Positions 27,818-36,106 of a stretch of DNA of 64,000 nucleotides are shown piece by piece. The stretch comes from Glycomyces sp. TRM65418 (GTDB taxonomy: Bacteria; Actinomycetota; Actinomycetes; Mycobacteriales; Micromonosporaceae), in NCBI RefSeq assembly GCF_019710475.1, contig NZ_JAJFAX010000016.1:1-64000 (forward strand), in the 5' to 3' direction. Both the position numbers and the translations under genes were made by a program. The notes beneath the pieces are model-generated. The model was not told where the DNA came from. It did no database searches and was given only the letters and a program-made list of their open reading frames with translations. Each line of letters begins with the position of its first letter. Position 1 is the first letter of the stretch.

Positions 27818-28516
27818 ATGGGAAACGACGCCGAGCCGGCCACGTTCGTGCTCATCCACGGCGGAGGAGGCAGTTCGTGGGACTGGCACCTCGTGGAGCC
27901 CGAGCTGCGCGGATACGGCCACGAGGTGATCGCGGTCGACATGCCCATCGAGGACGACCGCAACGGGATCGCCGAATACGCCGACGCGGTGGTCGCCGCA
28001 TGCGCCGGCCGTCCGCGACTGGTCGTCGTCGCCCACTCCTTCGGCGGGCTGGTCGCCCCGGTCGTCTGCGCTCGCACCGAGGCCCGGCTGATGGTGCTCG
28101 TCACCGCGATGATCCCCGAACCGGCGGAGAGCCCGGCCCAGTGGTGGAGCGCCACGGGACACGACGAGCTGGGCATCGCCTTCGGGACGCCGCAGGAGGA
28201 GATCGACGTCTTCTACAACGGCGTGCCCGAGCCGCTGATCGCCGCCAGTCACGAGCACGCGCGCGACCAGGGCGGCGGGAAGTGGGACGAGCCCTCCCCC
28301 TTGCAGGCCTGGCCCGACGTCCCGACCCGCTACCTGCTGTGCCGCGACGACCGGCTCTTCCCGCCGGCCTTCGCCAGGGCCCACGTCGCCGAACGCCTCG
28401 GCATCACCCCCGACGAGATCGACGGCGGCCACATGATCGCGCTCGCCCGCCCCCGCGCGCTGGCGGAACGGCTGCACCTGCTCTGGAACGAGACGCGAGA
28501 GTCGACCGGAGCATGA
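27818..28516 (+). CDS. Alpha/beta-fold hydrolase
   Basis: 232 residues, typical of small EstA/MenH-like cytoplasmic esterases. It has the oxyanion loop HGGGGSSWDW, nucleophile elbow AHSFGG (S74), an acid region CRDDRLFP and the His motif GGHMIAL near the C terminus. GAGAGGAAG upstream is the ribosome site. The substrate is unknown. Co-transcription with the exporter suggests detoxification or release of a small ester before export. Confidence 0.85.
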   Translation: MGNDAEPATFVLIHGGGGSSWDWHLVEPELRGYGHEVIAVDMPIEDDRNGIAEYADAVVAACAGRPRLVVVAHSFGGLVAPVVCARTEARLMVLVTAMIPEPAESPAQWWSATGHDELGIAFGTPQEEIDVFYNGVPEPLIAASHEHARDQGGGKWDEPSPLQAWPDVPTRYLLCRDDRLFPPAFARAHVAERLGITPDEIDGGHMIALARPRALAERLHLLWNETRESTGA

Positions 28517-28539
28517 GGCCCTGGCCGGCGGCCGCTCGA

Positions 28540-28556
28540 CCCGGCGGAACGCCGGG
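28540..28556. terminator. Terminator between convergent genes
   Basis: CCCGGCG-GAA-CGCCGGG, exact 7-bp arms, between the hydrolase and the acetyltransferase. Confidence 0.5.
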
Positions 28557-28582
28557 AACCCGAGGGACGAGCACCGGCTCGA

Positions 28583-29137
28583 TCAGGACCTTCGGGCGGC
28601 GCGCCATTCAGGGGCGAGGACCGACCACACCTCCATGTCGTAGCGCTCGCCTCGGTGGAGGTAGGCGGCGCGGAGGGTGCCCTCCTTCGTCATGCCGAGC
28701 CGCCGCGCCACGGCCAGGCTCGCCTCGTTGCGGCTCGACGCGTACCAGTCGACGCGGTGGACGCCGCGTTCCTCGATCGCCCAGTCGATGATCGCGGTGA
28801 CCGCCCGGGTCACCAGGCCCTTGCCGACCGCCGCGGGTTCGAGCCAGCATCCGGCCTCGGCGCTCTCCATGCGGAGGTCCATGACGCGGAAGAGGACGCC
28901 GCCGACGAGCGTGCCGTCGAGCCAGATGCCCCAGATCCGCCCGGTGTCCGCGGCGGTCTTCTCGGCATAGGTCTTGAGGAACTTCCGGGCCGCGGGCAGG
29001 TCGGAGACCACGTCGGGCATGGCGACGTACCGTCCGATGTACTCGCGTCCGCGGTCCATGTGCGCCGCGAACTCCTCGGCCAGCTCCGGCACCAGCGGGC
29101 GCAACTCGACGCCCTCGCCCAGGGAAGCCTCGAACAT
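28583..29137 (-). CDS. GNAT acetyltransferase, RimJ/RimL-like
   Basis: 184 residues. ATG at 29137 has a perfect GGAGG 4 nt upstream. An in-frame ATG 45 nt further upstream is rejected. The fold follows ribosomal-protein Ser/Ala N-acetyltransferases: VELRPLVPELAEEFAAHM at the start, the acetyl-CoA pyrophosphate loop region AAVGKGLVTRAV, and NEASLAVARRLGM near the end. It transfers an acetyl group from acetyl-CoA to an N-terminal or small-molecule amine. The substrate is not predictable. No functional link with its neighbours is evident. Confidence 0.87.
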   Translation of the reverse strand: MFEASLGEGVELRPLVPELAEEFAAHMDRGREYIGRYVAMPDVVSDLPAARKFLKTYAEKTAADTGRIWGIWLDGTLVGGVLFRVMDLRMESAEAGCWLEPAAVGKGLVTRAVTAIIDWAIEERGVHRVDWYASSRNEASLAVARRLGMTKEGTLRAAYLHRGERYDMEVWSVLAPEWRAARRS

Positions 29138-29187
29138 GTGCCCTCCAAATATGATGCGCCCCAACGGACGACATGGTCTCACACCGG

Positions 29188-29207
29188 GTCCGCCGTCATC
29201 GGCGGAC
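29188..29207 (-). terminator. Possible terminator of the PLP-enzyme gene
   Basis: GTCCGCC-GTCATC-GGCGGAC, exact 7-bp arms, about 50 nt past the stop codon of the PLP gene read on the minus strand. Confidence 0.4.
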
Positions 29208-29255
29208 GAGCGGTCGCCGACGCGCTCGGCAGTCCGTTCGCCGTGCCGGGGCCGA

Positions 29256-30467
29256 CTACGCCCCGAGCGCCTGAGCGGGGACGGAGAGCGGTCGGTGGGC
29301 GGCGAGCGCCTGCTCCAGGTCGGCGATCAGGTCCTCGGGGGCTTCGAGCCCGATCGAGAGCCTGACCAGGCTGTCGGCCGGGCGGGCATCGGGGGAGACG
29401 GGCCGGTGCGTCAGCGCGGCGGGATGCTGAATGAGCGAGTCCACGCCGCCGAGCGACACCGCATGGGTGAAGAGACCGACCCCGGCGGTGACGTGCCGCG
29501 CCTGTTCGAAACCGCCGCGCAGGTCGATCGCGATCATTGCTCCGGTGCCTTTCATCTGCGTGCCGAGCAGCCCCTGCGGATCGTCCATGAGCCCCGGGTA
29601 GTAGATCCGGTCGACACTCGCGTGCGCTTCCAGCCATGCGGCGACGCGCTGGGCGTTGGCCTGCTGCGTCCGGATCCGGATCGGCAGCGTCGTCAATCCT
29701 CTGTGGAGCAGGTAGGCGCCCAACGGGTGGAGCAGGCCGCCCGTGACGGCCCGGACCCGGCGCAGCGCGGCCGCGGATTCGTCACTGCAGGCGATGACGC
29801 CCGCGACCACGTCGCCGTGGCCGCCGAGGTACTTCGTCGCGCTGTGCAGCGCCATCGAGGCGCCCGAGTCGATGGGGTTCTGGAGGACCGGCGTCGCGAA
29901 GGTGTTGTCCACGAGAACCGGGACGCCTTGGGCCGCTTCGACGACCGTGCGGATGTCGACCAGCTCCAGCGTCGGATTCGCCGGCGTCTCGAGCACGATC
30001 AGCGCCGTGTCGGGCCGGACCGCGGCGGCGACCTCGTCCGCGCCGCAGAAGGTGGTCTCGGTGCCGAGCAGGCCCGTGGACAAGAGGTGGTCGGTCCCAC
30101 CGTAGAGCGGACGGACGGCCAGGAGGTGACGGCGGCCGGTCTCCGCGGTGGCCGCGAGGATCGCGGCGGTCATCGCCGCCATGCCCGAGGCGAACGCCAC
30201 GGCCGCCTCCGCGTGCTCCAACCGCGCCAGGGCCGATTCGAACCGGGCCACGGTCGGGTTCCACAGCCGCGCGTACACCGCGCCGCCCTCCGCGGTCGGC
30301 GCCCCTCCGGAGGCCATGGCCTCGTAGGACAGGCCGCCCGCCTCGATGTCCGGCAGCGGGTTGGTGGATGAGAGGTCGATGGGGAGCGCATGGACGCCGA
30401 GCCCCGCGAGATCCTCGCGGCCGGCGTGAACGGCGACGGTGTCGAGTTGCAGTCTCGGCGAAGTCAT
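29256..30467 (-). CDS. Cys/Met-metabolism PLP enzyme (cystathionine gamma-synthase/lyase or methionine gamma-lyase type)
   Basis: 403 residues, complete. The fold-type I PLP features are all present: PLP-binding Lys K212 in LHSATKYLGGHGD, D187 in VDNTFATP, substrate-loop Tyr and Arg in YARLWNPTV, and LETPANPTLELVDI. The sequence does not separate cystathionine gamma-lyase from methionine gamma-lyase. The divergent Lrp/AsnC regulator favours a catabolic role tuned by an amino acid, as seen with methionine gamma-lyase-like genes. Confidence 0.87.
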   Translation of the reverse strand: MTSPRLQLDTVAVHAGREDLAGLGVHALPIDLSSTNPLPDIEAGGLSYEAMASGGAPTAEGGAVYARLWNPTVARFESALARLEHAEAAVAFASGMAAMTAAILAATAETGRRHLLAVRPLYGGTDHLLSTGLLGTETTFCGADEVAAAVRPDTALIVLETPANPTLELVDIRTVVEAAQGVPVLVDNTFATPVLQNPIDSGASMALHSATKYLGGHGDVVAGVIACSDESAAALRRVRAVTGGLLHPLGAYLLHRGLTTLPIRIRTQQANAQRVAAWLEAHASVDRIYYPGLMDDPQGLLGTQMKGTGAMIAIDLRGGFEQARHVTAGVGLFTHAVSLGGVDSLIQHPAALTHRPVSPDARPADSLVRLSIGLEAPEDLIADLEQALAAHRPLSVPAQALGA

Positions 30468-30486
30468 GCCCAGACTTTAAGGAGAA

Positions 30487-30514
30487 CCACAGCCCACTGC
30501 AATACTCGCTGTGG
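30487..30514. promoter_or_regulatory. Candidate Lrp/AsnC operator
   Basis: CCACAGC and GCTGTGG form exact 7-bp arms separated by 14 nt in the 98-bp divergent gap. A smaller dyad, ATGAAGATTCAT, follows at 30540-30551, just before the Lrp ribosome site. Confidence 0.5.
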
Positions 30515-30565
30515 AATCCTGCATCATAGGCCGATATCAATGAAGATTCATCGAGAGGACCCGAC

Positions 30566-31063
30566 ATGGCGGGCCCGCCGCCGAAGAAACCGCAAACGCC
30601 CCCCGTGCCGCTGGACGGCACCGACCTGGCGATCCTCGCCGCACTCGTCGAGGACGGGCGCATGACCAACGCCGCGCTGGCGGCCCGGGCAGGGGTCGCC
30701 GAGTCGACCTGCGCGTACCGGGTGCGCGCGCTGCGGGAGACCGGAGTCCTCGCGGGCATCAAGGCCCGCATCGACCCCGAGGCCCTCGGTCGCCCGCTCC
30801 GCGCCATCATCAAGGTCCGCCTGGGGAGCCACAGCCGGGAGCTGGTCCACAACCTCTACGACAGGCTGGTGAAGCTGCCGGGGGTGCTGACGGTCTTCCA
30901 CGTCGGCGGCGACGACGACTTCCTCCTGCACGTGGCCGTGGCGGGCCCGGAAGCCCTGCGCGATCTCATCCTGGAACACGTGACGGTCCACCCCATGGTG
31001 CGGCAGACGGAGACCCAACTCGTCTTCGAAGTCCGAGAGGGCCGCGGAGTCCTCCCCGGATGA
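30566..31063 (+). CDS. Lrp/AsnC-family regulator
   Basis: 165 residues. The N-terminal helix-turn-helix reads DLAILAALVEDGRMTNAALA, then ARAGVAESTCAYRVRALRE. The C-terminal RAM ligand-binding domain includes RAIIKVRLG, VLTVFHVGGDDDFLLHVAV and the terminal strands. It is divergent from the Cys/Met PLP enzyme and very probably senses an amino acid to control it. Confidence 0.9.
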   Translation: MAGPPPKKPQTPPVPLDGTDLAILAALVEDGRMTNAALAARAGVAESTCAYRVRALRETGVLAGIKARIDPEALGRPLRAIIKVRLGSHSRELVHNLYDRLVKLPGVLTVFHVGGDDDFLLHVAVAGPEALRDLILEHVTVHPMVRQTETQLVFEVREGRGVLPG

Positions 31064-31189
31064 GCCGCCCCCGCGCTTGAGGAGCGCACAGCGAGGTGCC
31101 GGCGCGCGGTCGGCGCCCCGCAACACGCGACTGCGGCAGCGGACGGCGTGAAGGTCAGGCGGTCTTCGCGACTCGTCGCCGGTAGGCGA

Positions 31190-31411
31190 GGGGCCGTCGC
31201 CGTAGTGGCCACCTTCGGCGTCAACGAGCCTTTGAACGAGCAATTCAGAAACATGACCGACCGCGACGGCGGCATCGACTTCGCAGCGGCCCGGGCGGTC
31301 CTCGACGAAGCGCGCTGGACCACTTGGAACACGGTGCGGGCGCTGGCGAGCACCATCGCCTTCGGCGGCCTCGCCTGGGCGCTCGTCGTCCACCGCCGCC
31401 CGGCCCGGCGC
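31190..31411 (+). pseudogene. Remnant of a DUF1772 membrane-protein gene
   Basis: The frame reads ATFGVNEPLNEQFRNM, then AAARAVLDEARWTTWNTVRA and a final helix (ASTIAFGGLAWALVVH). This is the second half of DUF1772 proteins, where VNxPLN, RWxxWNxVR and a closing membrane helix are conserved. The first two membrane helices and any start codon with a ribosome site are missing, and the frame runs into non-coding sequence afterwards. It is best read as a 5'-truncated, decayed gene. Confidence 0.6.
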
Positions 31412-31514
31412 GCGAACTGGGTTGGGCCACCCGGTTTCGGTTGCGCGCCAAGGCGATCCTCGAATGTGGTCGAAGCGGAGCTTCCTCGGTGGAGAACTGA
31501 TGCACCTCCCGGCC

Positions 31515-31543
31515 TTGACCACATCAATGTTCTTCGATATGTT
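31515..31543 (+). promoter_or_regulatory. Candidate promoter of the ricin/beta-helix gene
   Basis: TTGACC at 31515-31520, 17-nt spacer, TATGTT at 31538-31543. TTGACC is also the left arm of an inverted repeat with GGTCAA at 31550-31555 that brackets the -10, a possible regulator site. Confidence 0.5.
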
Positions 31544-31615
31544 GTGAGCGGTCAATTGAATCGTTCTAATCGACCGTTCCTCTGCACCCGGCAACTCACA
31601 CGCAAAGGAAGCACC

Positions 31616-33190
31616 ATGTCCCAAGTGCTGAAACGAAGACTCGCCCTCCTCCTCGCCACCCTGGCGGCCGCCGTCACCGGCATTGCCATCGCGTTCGTCG
31701 CGATCCCGCAGGCCGGCGCCGTTGAGACGGGCGTCTGGTACAAGATCGTCAGCCGCCACTCCGGCCTCACCCTCGACGTCCTCGACCGTTCGACCGCCCC
31801 CGGCGCCGAGCTCATCCAGTGGAACGACACCGGTGCGACCAACCAGCAGTTCCGCTTCGTCGACGCGGGCGGCGGCTACTACCGCATCCAGGCCCGCCAT
31901 TCCAACCTCGTGCTCGAGACCTACGAGTGGAGCACCGCGAACGGCGCCACCATCGCGCAGTGGACCGACCTCAACGGCACCAACCAGCAGTGGCAAGTGC
32001 AGGAGAGCGGCGGCTACGCCACCTTCGTCAACCGCCACTCCGGCAAGGCCCTCGACGTGTGGGAGAAGTCCACCACGGCCGGAGGCCGCATCTCGCAGTA
32101 CACCCCCAACGGCGGCGTCAACCAGCAGTTCCAGCTGGTCGAGGTCGACGGCGACGGCGGCGGCGGTGACCCCGGCACCGGCGAGTGCGGCTCGGGCACA
32201 CCGAACGCGACCGTGACCGGTTCGAGCGGCAACTACACCGCCCGCAACGGCTCCTCGACGCTCTACACCGGCAGCGACTACCGCAACGCGATCCAGACCG
32301 CCGTCGACTCGATCGGCAGCGGGCAGCGCGTCGCGGTCATGGCCTCGGGCTCGATCGGGGCGAGCACCATCTCGATCAGCAGCGGCAAGACCTTCGAAGG
32401 CTGCGGCACCATCAACGCCGCCAACCGCGGCGGGCGCGGGGCGATCGAATCGCTCGGCACGTCCAATGTGAGCATCCCTTACCTGAATGTCACCGGCAGC
32501 CCGTACTTCGCGACCCGGTTCTACGGCAACTCGAACCTCCACCTCGGGCAGGTCAACCTCAACCTCTCCGGAGGCGCGGGCATCCGCTTCGAGCGGGACT
32601 TCGCCGCCAGCAGCGACGTGACGATCGACTACGTCTACGTCGCGGGCACCAGCGGCCACGGCGTCGAGACGTGGAACATCGACGGGCTGACGATCGGCAC
32701 GGTCGTCGCCCGCAACACCGGTTACGCCGGACTGCTGCTGAACAACACGCGGAACGCCGACATCGGCCTGGTCGACGGCGACAACGTCGCCACCGGCACC
32801 GGGTACGCCACGTTCCGCACCGCCAACACGGCCGGCCGCCTCGCGAACGGCTCGTACGCGACGAACATCTACGTCGACAAGGTCGTCTCACGCGGCGGCG
32901 GGCGCGGCATCTTCTGCGTCTCGCAGTCCGGCGGCGTGAACATCCGCAACGTGGATCTGGCGAACAACGGCAACAACGCCATCCTCATCGAGAACTGCTA
33001 CGGCTACACGATCCAGAGCGGCACCGTCAACGGCGGCGGGGAAGTGCGCATCGCCGCGCGCAGCGAATTCCCCAACACCCGCGACACGAACATCACGCTC
33101 ACGGTCAACAACACCTCGGTCCGGGAGTCGCCCTGCGCGGACAACTCCACCTGGAACCTCTCCGGCAACGGGTCGAGGAACATCTGCTGA
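31616..33190 (+). CDS. Secreted ricin-lectin plus right-handed beta-helix protein
   Basis: 524 residues. ATG at 31616 is set by AAAGGAA 5 nt upstream and a signal peptide ending near PQAGA (residue 39). Residues about 42-180 form a ricin-B trefoil (three NQQ[FW] repeats: NQQFRF, NQQWQV, NQQFQL). A Gly- and Asp-rich linker follows (about 181-190). Residues about 192-524 are a parallel beta-helix with repeated short strands and an N-rich ladder (NNTRNADIGLVDGDN), as in pectate lyases and polygalacturonase-like proteins. I cannot identify catalytic residues, so lyase versus hydrolase is open. Three Cys are spread over the C-terminal half. Confidence 0.8.
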   Translation: MSQVLKRRLALLLATLAAAVTGIAIAFVAIPQAGAVETGVWYKIVSRHSGLTLDVLDRSTAPGAELIQWNDTGATNQQFRFVDAGGGYYRIQARHSNLVLETYEWSTANGATIAQWTDLNGTNQQWQVQESGGYATFVNRHSGKALDVWEKSTTAGGRISQYTPNGGVNQQFQLVEVDGDGGGGDPGTGECGSGTPNATVTGSSGNYTARNGSSTLYTGSDYRNAIQTAVDSIGSGQRVAVMASGSIGASTISISSGKTFEGCGTINAANRGGRGAIESLGTSNVSIPYLNVTGSPYFATRFYGNSNLHLGQVNLNLSGGAGIRFERDFAASSDVTIDYVYVAGTSGHGVETWNIDGLTIGTVVARNTGYAGLLLNNTRNADIGLVDGDNVATGTGYATFRTANTAGRLANGSYATNIYVDKVVSRGGGRGIFCVSQSGGVNIRNVDLANNGNNAILIENCYGYTIQSGTVNGGGEVRIAARSEFPNTRDTNITLTVNNTSVRESPCADNSTWNLSGNGSRNIC

Positions 33191-33206
33191 CGATCAGCCG
33201 AGACGG

Positions 33207-33231
33207 GGCCGGAGGCGCATCGCCTCCGGCC
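33207..33231. terminator. Bidirectional terminator
   Basis: GGCCGGAGGCG-CAT-CGCCTCCGGCC, exact 11-bp arms, between convergent genes. Confidence 0.8.
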
Positions 33232-33270
33232 TCCTCGCACGGCCACGGCCGCGGGCGACGACGAACGCGC

Positions 33271-33924
33271 TCAATCCAGCAGACCGTGGTGCAGGGCGCG
33301 CAGGACCGCTCGGGTGCGGTCGCGGGAGCCGAGCTTCATGAGGACGTTCGACACGTGGTTCTTCACGGTGCCCTCCGCCAGGAACAGCGCCTCGGCGATC
33401 TCGCGGTTGCTGAACCCCGAGGCCAGGAGCCGCAGCACGTCCAGCTCCCGCTCGGTCAGCGGCATCGGCGGCGGCTCGGAGGCGCCGCCCTCAGCGGTCG
33501 CTCCAGTCCGGCGCAGTGAGCGCAGGAGCCGGTCGGTGACGGCCGGACGCAGCATCGTCCCGCCTTCGGCCAGCGTGCGCACCGCGTCCACCAGCTGCTG
33601 CAACGTCACGTCCTTGAGCAGGTAGCCCCTGGCGCCGGCGCGGATCGCCTCCAGCGCCAGCTCGTCGTCGTCGAACGTGGTCAGCACCAGCACGGGCGCC
33701 TCGATGCCGCTGCCGCGCAAGGCCTCCAGCGTCCAGATCCCGTCGTGGCGGGGCATGCGCAGGTCGAGCAGCACCACGTCGGGCCGGGACTCGCCGATGG
33801 CCGCCAGGGCGCTCATGCCGTCGTCGGCCTCGGCCACCACCGCCACTTCGGGGCTGAGGTCGAGCAGCCGCTTGATGCCCTCGCGCACCAGGTGCTGGTC
33901 GTCGACCAGGCAGACGCGGATCAC
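33271..33924 (-). CDS. NarL/LuxR-family response regulator
   Basis: 217 residues from GTG at 33924, which overlaps the kinase stop codon as GTGA. The receiver domain has the acidic pair DD (residues 8-9), phosphoacceptor D54 in VVLLDLRMP and the conserved Lys in YLLKDVT. The C-terminal LuxR helix-turn-helix reads LTERELDVLRLLASGFSNRE, then TVKNHVSNVLMKLGSRDR. Partner of the kinase upstream. The divergent ABC exporter is the probable target. Confidence 0.93.
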   Translation of the reverse strand: MIRVCLVDDQHLVREGIKRLLDLSPEVAVVAEADDGMSALAAIGESRPDVVLLDLRMPRHDGIWTLEALRGSGIEAPVLVLTTFDDDELALEAIRAGARGYLLKDVTLQQLVDAVRTLAEGGTMLRPAVTDRLLRSLRRTGATAEGGASEPPPMPLTERELDVLRLLASGFSNREIAEALFLAEGTVKNHVSNVLMKLGSRDRTRAVLRALHHGLLD

Positions 33925-35039
33925 GCCGGCACCGCCGCGCGCACCCGGAATCCGCCCTCGCCGGAGAACTCGACCGTCCCGCCCAGGTCTTCCATGCGCT
34001 CGACCATGCCGCGCAGGCCGTTGCCGGGTTCGAACCCCGGCGACCCGAGGCCGTCGTCGCGGGCGTCGAAGGTGACGCGCTCGCCGTCCTGCGCGATGTC
34101 GATCCAGAGGTTCTCGGCGCGCGCGTGCCGGATCGCGTTCGTGACGACCTCCTGGACGCACCGCAGCAGCGCCCGCGTCACCTCGGCGTCCGTCTCGACC
34201 GAGTCGTCGATGCGCATGTGGACGACCGGCTCGGGCAGGTCGACGACGACGGACTCCAACGTCTCGCGCAGCCGCGGCACGTCCTGGCGCATCTCGCCGA
34301 CGGTGGCGCGCACGTCGCCGAGCAGCTGCCGCGTCAGCCCCTTGGCCCGATCGATCGACTCCGCCGTCTCCGGTCCGGCCCGGTGCGAGGCGATCTCCAG
34401 CTCCAACGACAGCACCGTGAGCTGGTGGCCCACCAGGTCGTGCAGGTCCCTGGCGATGCGCAGCCGCTCGTCGAGGCGGCTCGACTCGGCCTGCAGCGCC
34501 GCGGCCGCCCGCAGGCGCACGTGGGCCTCGGCGAGCCGGTGACGCGACTCGATCTCGCTCTGCTGCGCCCGGACGCTCAGCACGCTCACGGCCTGCAGCA
34601 TCAGGTACAGCCCCGCGACCATCCCGATCTCGAGCGGCGAGTCCGAAACCCGGGCGGTCGCGAGGGCCGCCACCGCCGTGTTCGCCGCGACGAGCGCGGT
34701 CGAGACCCGGGGCGGCACCATATAGGCGCTCACCGCCACGGTCAGGACCAGCAGGAGCGGCGTCCATCCGGTCCCCGGGGCGGTCAGCACGAGGACCGGG
34801 GCGAGCACCGAGTACACGGCGAGCGCGGCCAGGCGGACCCTGCGGGGCGCGAGCTCCATGAACCACATGCCGGTCATGAACGCCGCGGCGAAGACCGCGA
34901 AGACCGCCAGCCACCAGGCGGTCGGGATGCCGGACAGCCGGTCGCCCTGGAGATGGACGGCCACCACGGGCACGGGGACGGCGAGGCAGACCAGGGTCAC
35001 GAGGATCCCGCCCCCGACGTCCGCTCCTATTCGTCTCAT
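33921..35039 (-). CDS. Sensor histidine kinase, NarL-type (HisKA_3)
   Basis: 372 residues from ATG at 35039. Five to six membrane segments in the first 155 residues leave almost no extracellular loop, typical of kinases that sense envelope or membrane-active drugs. A coiled-coil linker follows, then the dimerisation box ARDLHDLVGHQLTVLSLELE with phospho-His H200, and an HATPase_c domain with the N-box VVTNAIRHARA and G-box NGLRGMVERM. It is translationally coupled to the response regulator. Confidence 0.9.
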   Translation of the reverse strand: MRRIGADVGGGILVTLVCLAVPVPVVAVHLQGDRLSGIPTAWWLAVFAVFAAAFMTGMWFMELAPRRVRLAALAVYSVLAPVLVLTAPGTGWTPLLLVLTVAVSAYMVPPRVSTALVAANTAVAALATARVSDSPLEIGMVAGLYLMLQAVSVLSVRAQQSEIESRHRLAEAHVRLRAAAALQAESSRLDERLRIARDLHDLVGHQLTVLSLELEIASHRAGPETAESIDRAKGLTRQLLGDVRATVGEMRQDVPRLRETLESVVVDLPEPVVHMRIDDSVETDAEVTRALLRCVQEVVTNAIRHARAENLWIDIAQDGERVTFDARDDGLGSPGFEPGNGLRGMVERMEDLGGTVEFSGEGGFRVRAAVPA

Positions 35040-35085
35040 CACCGAACAGCTTAAACGCCTGCGGGCCGCCGCACCCGTGCCGGAA

Positions 35086-35106
35086 GTCATGGGCCCGATC
35101 CATGAC
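35086..35106. promoter_or_regulatory. Candidate response-regulator box
   Basis: GTCATGG and CCATGAC are exact 7-bp arms separated by 7 nt in the divergent gap between kinase and ABC genes, the size expected for a NarL-type dimer site. Confidence 0.55.
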
Positions 35107-35173
35107 CTCTCGCACGCGCGCCCGGGCCTCCCGGCCCATAGCGTCGAACCCGACAGGAGACGAAGGAGGTTCG

Positions 35174-36106
35174 ATGCACGCCATCGAAGTGCGAGGCCTG
35201 CACAAACGCTACGGCGACAAGGTCGCCGTCGACGATCTGAGCCTGTCGGTCGAGCTCGGGGAGATCTACGGGATCCTGGGCCGCAACGGCGCGGGCAAGA
35301 CCACCACCGTCGAGGCCGTCGCGGGGCTGCGGCGCCCCGACCGAGGCGAGGTGCGCGTCCTCGGGCTCGATCCGCGACGCGACCGCGCACGGCTCCGGCA
35401 GGTCCTCGGCGTCCAGCTCCAGGAGTCCGCGCTGCACTCCGCGCTGACGGTGCGGGAGCTGATGCGCCTCCACCGCTCCTTCTACCGGGACGGCGCCGAT
35501 CCCGGCGAGCTGATCGACCGCATGGGCCTGACCGAGCAGCGCGGCACCCGCTTCGAGAACCTCTCGGGCGGCCAGCAGCAGCGTCTCAACATCGCACTCG
35601 CGCTGCTCGGCAAACCCAAGGCGGTCATCTTGGACGAACTCACCACCGGTCTCGACCCCGAGGCCCGCCGCCAGATGTGGGCCACCGTCGAGGGGATGCG
35701 CGACCAGGGCGTCACGGTCGTCCTCGTCAGCCACCACATGGAGGAGGTCGAGCGGCTCTGCGACCGCGTGGCGCTCATCGACGCGGGCCGCCTCGCGGCC
35801 GTCGACACGCCCGCGGGACTCGTGACGCGCGCCGGACTGGAGCAGGTGGTGCGCTTCCGCACCGCGACGCCGTTCGACGCGGCGATCCTCGACGGCGTCG
35901 AAGAGGCCCGCTCGGTGCGGACCGCGGGCGACCGCGTCGTCGTGACCGGCTCGGGCAACCTCCTGCACGCGGTCAGCACCGCCCTCGTCCGATCCGACGT
36001 CGCCGCGCTCGACACGAGTTTCGAGCGGGCCACGCTCGAAGACGCCTTCCTCGCCCTGACCGGCAGTCCCTTCGACGGCTCCTCCGACCACGGGAGCGAA
36101 CGATGA
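35174..36106 (+). CDS. ABC exporter ATP-binding protein (DrrA/antibiotic type)
   Basis: 310 residues. ATG at 35174 follows AAGGAGG by 4 nt. An earlier in-frame ATG at 35102 lacks a ribosome site. Walker A is GRNGAGKTT (K42), the signature LSGGQQQR, Walker B VILDELTTGLDPE and the switch His LVSHH. The C-terminal 90 residues form the small accessory domain of drug-exporting ABC2 systems. It energises the permease encoded next, with an ATGA overlap. Confidence 0.93.
   Translation: MHAIEVRGLHKRYGDKVAVDDLSLSVELGEIYGILGRNGAGKTTTVEAVAGLRRPDRGEVRVLGLDPRRDRARLRQVLGVQLQESALHSALTVRELMRLHRSFYRDGADPGELIDRMGLTEQRGTRFENLSGGQQQRLNIALALLGKPKAVILDELTTGLDPEARRQMWATVEGMRDQGVTVVLVSHHMEEVERLCDRVALIDAGRLAAVDTPAGLVTRAGLEQVVRFRTATPFDAAILDGVEEARSVRTAGDRVVVTGSGNLLHAVSTALVRSDVAALDTSFERATLEDAFLALTGSPFDGSSDHGSER

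Larger units (their letters stand above)
31064..31615. other. Intergenic region (552 bp) with a gene remnant and a promoter
   Basis: It contains a DUF1772-like coding remnant at about 31190-31411 and an AT-rich promoter region at about 31510-31570 for the ricin/beta-helix gene. No intact gene is seen. Confidence 0.55.

Noticed and set aside
30540..30551. ATGAAGATTCAT as a second Lrp operator
   Set aside because: The 5-bp arms are too short to stand alone. It is mentioned only with the longer repeat.
31148..31615. N-terminal extension of the ricin/beta-helix protein
   Set aside because: The frame is open upstream, but the signal peptide and AAAGGAA fix the start at 31616. The upstream part is the DUF1772-like remnant.
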